NCBI RefSeq assembly: GCF_016428595.1 | Contig: NZ_JAELVQ010000034.1 | Span: forward strand, 1 to 34,375 | Reading direction: 5' to 3' | DNA from: Snuella sedimenti | Lineage (GTDB): Bacteria > Bacteroidota > Bacteroidia > Flavobacteriales > Flavobacteriaceae | DNA length: 34,375 bases | Shown here: positions 31,296 through 34,375 of the stretch, piece after piece | How positions within the stretch are numbered: position 1 is the first letter of the stretch | Layout of the letters: every line of letters begins with the position of its first letter | The notes under the pieces: model-generated | What the model saw: the letters and a program-made list of their open reading frames with translations, nothing else | What the model was told of the DNA's origin: nothing | The model's database searches: none | Position numbers and translations under genes: made by a program

Positions 31296-33068
31296 ATGGA
31301 AAAACCCTTAAAATATTACCAGGACCACTTAAAAAAATACCAGTCAGAAGTCCATAGGTTATACAAAAGCATGACACTGCTAAGTACGCTCAGATTGTTG
31401 GTGTTTTTAGGAACAGGCTTTGGTATTTACCTGTTTTTTGGGCATTGGCAGCTAGTGGTTCCTATAGCCGCGGTGGGTATTATTGCATTTGCTTACTTGC
31501 TTTCAAAATATACCGATACTAAAGCAGAAAGAAATTTTAACAAGGCGCTGGTGGCGATTAATGAAGAAGAAATAAAAATAGCTTCTGGAGACTGGTACGA
31601 CAGAGATAAGGGCTTGCAGTTTCAAGATCCAAATCACTTTTATAGTTTGGATATCGACCTGTTTGGCCGTGGGTCGTTGTTTCAGTTTATCAATAGAACC
31701 ACTATTAACGAAGGCAGACACAAGTTAGCCGATGCTTTAAAAGCTAATGCTGTAGATGGTATTGAGGCAAGGCAGGAAGCGATACAAGAACTAAGTGGAA
31801 AACCGGAATGGCGTCAGTTCTATACAGCGACGTCTAGTTTGGTAGATATTGAAACGCCGGCAAAACAAATTATTGTTTGGTTGCAAAACCACAACGTCTT
31901 TTTACCAAAAATAATGCGATGGTTGCCGCTGAGCTTTGGGGTACTATCGGTTGTGTTTTTTGTGTTAACAGCTCTTAGTATAATACCCAATCCTGCTTTT
32001 ATAGGGTATTTGTTGTTTGTTGGATTGGGCATTACGGGACGTTATTTAAAAAAGATAAACGTGCTGGCATTAAATACCGATAAGGTTAGGGATACCTTTA
32101 GGCAATATGCCTTGTTGTTGGATTTAATAGAAAAGGAATCCTTTACTTCCGAACTTTTAAAAGAAAAGCAGCAACAGATCCAGTTGGAAGGCAAAAAAGC
32201 ATCGGTCATTTTTAAAGCCTTTTCAAAATCCCTGGATGCTTTGGATAATAGAAACAATCTTATCGGTGCTATTTTTGGAAACGGTTTCTTTCTGACGGAT
32301 ATTAAAAATGCCTATCATATCGAACAATGGATCCATCAGTATGCCAATACCGTTGCCGATTGGTTTGAGGTCGTTTCTTTTTTCGATGCGTTTAATACAC
32401 TTGGGAATTATGTGTATAATCACCCAGAGTTTGTGTTTCCTAAAATTAGCAAGGACAAGGCCATTATAAAAGCTGAAGCCCTAGGGCACCCATTGTTAAA
32501 CAAGGACAAACGGGTAGACAGTGATTTAACGATGGAAAATGAGCAGTTTTTTATTGTTACCGGAGCTAATATGGCTGGAAAAAGTACCTTTTTGCGTACC
32601 GTTTCCCTGCATATTGTTATGGCTAATATGGGATTGCCTGTTTGTGCTAAAAGCAGTGTCTATTCGCCCGTAAAATTGATTACGAGCATGCGTACATCCG
32701 ATTCGTTAACCGATGATAGCTCCTATTTCTTTTCGGAATTAACCCGTTTAAAATACATTGTGGAGGCCATTCAAAAAGAACCTTATTTTATTGTTTTAGA
32801 TGAAATACTGAAAGGTACTAACAGCACCGATAAGGCCATTGGCTCCCGAAAGTTTGTTGAAAAACTCGTGGCATCCAATGCTACGGGTATTATCGCTACG
32901 CACGACCTGAGCCTATGCGAGATCGAAAAGGAATTGGATGATGTTAAAAACTATTATTTTGATGCCGAGATCATTAACGACGAACTTCATTTCGATTATA
33001 CTCTGAAACAAGGTGTTTGTAAAAATATGAATGCGTCCTTCCTGTTAAAGAAGATGGAGATTGTTTAA
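31296..33068 (+). CDS. Membrane-anchored MutS-like ATPase
   Basis: A 590-residue protein with two pairs of membrane helices (near residues 28-70 and 205-245) before a MutS-type lever and ATPase. Walker A is GANMAGKST (residues 423-431), Walker B is YFIVLDEILKGTNSTDKA near residue 500, and the H-motif is ATHDLSLCEIE. The mismatch-recognition domain I of MutS1 and the Smr domain of MutS2 are both absent. This family is common in Bacteroidetes; its function is unknown, but the membrane anchors make classic mismatch repair unlikely. Confidence 0.9.
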   Translation: MEKPLKYYQDHLKKYQSEVHRLYKSMTLLSTLRLLVFLGTGFGIYLFFGHWQLVVPIAAVGIIAFAYLLSKYTDTKAERNFNKALVAINEEEIKIASGDWYDRDKGLQFQDPNHFYSLDIDLFGRGSLFQFINRTTINEGRHKLADALKANAVDGIEARQEAIQELSGKPEWRQFYTATSSLVDIETPAKQIIVWLQNHNVFLPKIMRWLPLSFGVLSVVFFVLTALSIIPNPAFIGYLLFVGLGITGRYLKKINVLALNTDKVRDTFRQYALLLDLIEKESFTSELLKEKQQQIQLEGKKASVIFKAFSKSLDALDNRNNLIGAIFGNGFFLTDIKNAYHIEQWIHQYANTVADWFEVVSFFDAFNTLGNYVYNHPEFVFPKISKDKAIIKAEALGHPLLNKDKRVDSDLTMENEQFFIVTGANMAGKSTFLRTVSLHIVMANMGLPVCAKSSVYSPVKLITSMRTSDSLTDDSSYFFSELTRLKYIVEAIQKEPYFIVLDEILKGTNSTDKAIGSRKFVEKLVASNATGIIATHDLSLCEIEKELDDVKNYYFDAEIINDELHFDYTLKQGVCKNMNASFLLKKMEIV

Positions 33069-33096
33069 AACCTCTTATTGATCGTTAAGTCAGCAC

Positions 33097-33687
33097 TTAT
33101 TCTTCTAAGGTTTTTATAAGCTCATCCAATTTTTTGAGCCTGGGAATAATTTCATTTCTCACCCGTTTTTTATTTAAAAAGTACGCGTGCATTCCTATGC
33201 CGATGGCAGCTAGAAAAGTAATGATTATTACATTGTGTGTTGCAGAAATATGCCATAGACCACTAAAAAAGAGCAGCAATATGGGGTAAAGAGGTAAAAC
33301 AAGCCAATACACGGCGGTTTTAAGTAATCTCTTTTGGGCATTAAGATATTTTTGAGTCTTTTTGAGATAATCAAGATAGTTCTCATCCAAATCGTTTGGC
33401 TTGTATTTTTTTATACCAACTACCTTAATGACTAAATTGATCAGTAAGATTACAAAAAAGGCAGAAGCAATTTTAGTAGTGGTGAAAGGAATGAAATAAA
33501 CGTAAAAAGCAAAGGCTAGTATACCAATACCGGCAGAAATTAGCTCAATAAGCTCTAAATACTTCCACCAGCGATGTAAACGTCCTAAACTGGATTGTAG
33601 CTCTATCATCAGTTTCGATTTCTCGAACTTGATGCGTTCCTGATTGCTTGACGACTGCCAGATTTTAATTAATTCATCTTCTATCAT
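33097..33687 (-). CDS. Membrane protein co-expressed with the ECF sigma factor
   Basis: A 196-residue protein with about four helices: near residues 43-62 and 70-90, then 122-142 and 148-168. An N-terminal cytoplasmic part of 40 residues (MIEDELIKIWQSSSNQERI) precedes them, and the C-terminus is charged and helical. I do not recognise the family. Its ATG overlaps the end of the sigma-factor gene by four bases, so a role as anti-sigma or membrane tether of the sigma factor is likely but unproved; the typical zinc anti-sigma motif is not present. Confidence 0.75.
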   Translation of the reverse strand: MIEDELIKIWQSSSNQERIKFEKSKLMIELQSSLGRLHRWWKYLELIELISAGIGILAFAFYVYFIPFTTTKIASAFFVILLINLVIKVVGIKKYKPNDLDENYLDYLKKTQKYLNAQKRLLKTAVYWLVLPLYPILLLFFSGLWHISATHNVIIITFLAAIGIGMHAYFLNKKRVRNEIIPRLKKLDELIKTLEE

Positions 33688-34190
33688 GATAATTCATTTA
33701 TACAGTTCAATAATTTTAACTTAATTCTTTTAATCTTTACGGCTATGTGGTTTTCTGTCAGGCCGGTAATGATCGAAATGTCTTTATAAGGTACTTTCTC
33801 CAGATAAAGCGTTATAATGGCTTTGTCTGCTTTATTCAACGCATTGATACAACTTCGGAGTTTTATTAGTTTTTCGTTGCTTTCAGTAGTTTTAGCTTCC
33901 GTTTGTTCATTAACGATAACAATACTGTCCATCGCAATAAACCGCTTTTGCTTTTTAATGGTTTTAGATTGAAAACGCAGACAGGTATTAAGGGTGATGC
34001 GATACATCCAGGTGTCTATAGAGGACTTCCCCTTAAATGAGGGCATAGATTTCCATATGTTAATCAAGACTTCCTGTAGCAGGTCTTTTGTGTCTTCAGA
34101 ATTTTTGGAATAGACAGAACATATTCTTACTAATTTTTGTTGGTTTTCTTCAAACGCTTTTAAAAAGACATCCTCCAATGTTTTACCCAT
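33684..34190 (-). CDS. ECF-type RNA polymerase sigma factor
   Basis: A 168-residue sigma-70 family factor with only regions 2 and 4, as in extracytoplasmic-function sigmas. Region 2 contains DTKDLLQEVLINIWKS and SIDTWMYRITLNTCL; region 4 has ALNKADKAIITLYLEKVPYKDISIITGL and a helix-turn-helix ending in TENHIAVKIKRIKL. It would direct RNA polymerase to a stress or envelope regulon. The next gene, overlapping by four bases, is a membrane protein that may control it. The 185 bases upstream to the window end show no TAnnTTTG element. Confidence 0.92.
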   Translation of the reverse strand: MGKTLEDVFLKAFEENQQKLVRICSVYSKNSEDTKDLLQEVLINIWKSMPSFKGKSSIDTWMYRITLNTCLRFQSKTIKKQKRFIAMDSIVIVNEQTEAKTTESNEKLIKLRSCINALNKADKAIITLYLEKVPYKDISIITGLTENHIAVKIKRIKLKLLNCINELS

Positions 34191-34375
34191 AATTGTTTCT
34201 TGTTTCTATTGTATTAGTTACAAGCGCTTTAAAAATATGACAATTTAGATTGACAATTAGTAGTGATGCGTTTGTTAAAGTTTAATTCTCTAAAAATGCA
34301 GTAAATACAACATATACGATACGTTCTTTGATTTTTTGATTTGATTTACAGAATAACTTTGGTCAAAACCAAGGT

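Overview
The window reads as a chromosomal segment of a marine-type Bacteroidetes bacterium, most likely family Flavobacteriaceae. Signs are the low GC content, almost no Shine-Dalgarno sites, repeated promoter -7 elements of the Bacteroidetes form TAnnTTTG, and typical family genes (DUF3098, DUF3127, DUF4301, DUF6370, TonB-dependent receptor, membrane-anchored MutS-like ATPase). No tRNA, rRNA, CRISPR array or insertion sequence was seen.

Layout. 1-1.6 kb: ahcY on the minus strand. 1.6-3.0 kb: phosphopantetheinyl transferase and a PcrB/GGGP synthase. 3.0-9.3 kb: a vitamin-uptake region with a thiamine-binding-type protein, a PnuC-family transporter, a NadR-like P-loop kinase, DUF4301 and arfB in an overlapping operon, followed by a promoter, a TPP riboswitch with a greatly expanded P3 arm, and a TonB-dependent receptor. 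The two leaders in this region (3.1-3.3 and 6.7-7.04 kb) share a CATCTG...CAGATG motif and can both form helices over a start codon. 9.3-16.7 kb: mostly housekeeping genes (lipoprotein, greA with an attenuator-like leader, HIT, orphan histidine kinase, flavin reductase, DUF3127, aat, exported Gfo/Idh, tag, thioredoxin-like). 16.6-22.0 kb, minus strand: TonB-like protein, truB, uppP, DUF3098, a lipoprotein, ftsX, an EamA transporter. 22.3-27.5 kb: leuS (carrying an in-frame heptanucleotide repeat), DUF6370, SemiSWEET, a YugP-like peptidase, a Bax-inhibitor-1 protein. 27.5-28.3 kb: 0.8 kb without genes, full of foldback repeats. 28.3-34.4 kb: a solo AIPR phage-defence-type gene with nuclease-like motifs, a TlpA thioredoxin, a MutS-like ATPase, and an ECF sigma factor with a membrane partner on the minus strand.

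How it works together. The strongest system is vitamin scavenging. The outer-membrane receptor is under TPP control, and the inner-membrane transporter, kinase and cytosolic binding protein form a separate operon whose leader has its own switch-like fold. Whether that operon serves thiamine, nicotinamide riboside or both cannot be settled from sequence. The other candidates for new biology are the greA leader, the leuS repeat, the paired palindromes between tag and the thioredoxin gene, and several foldback elements.
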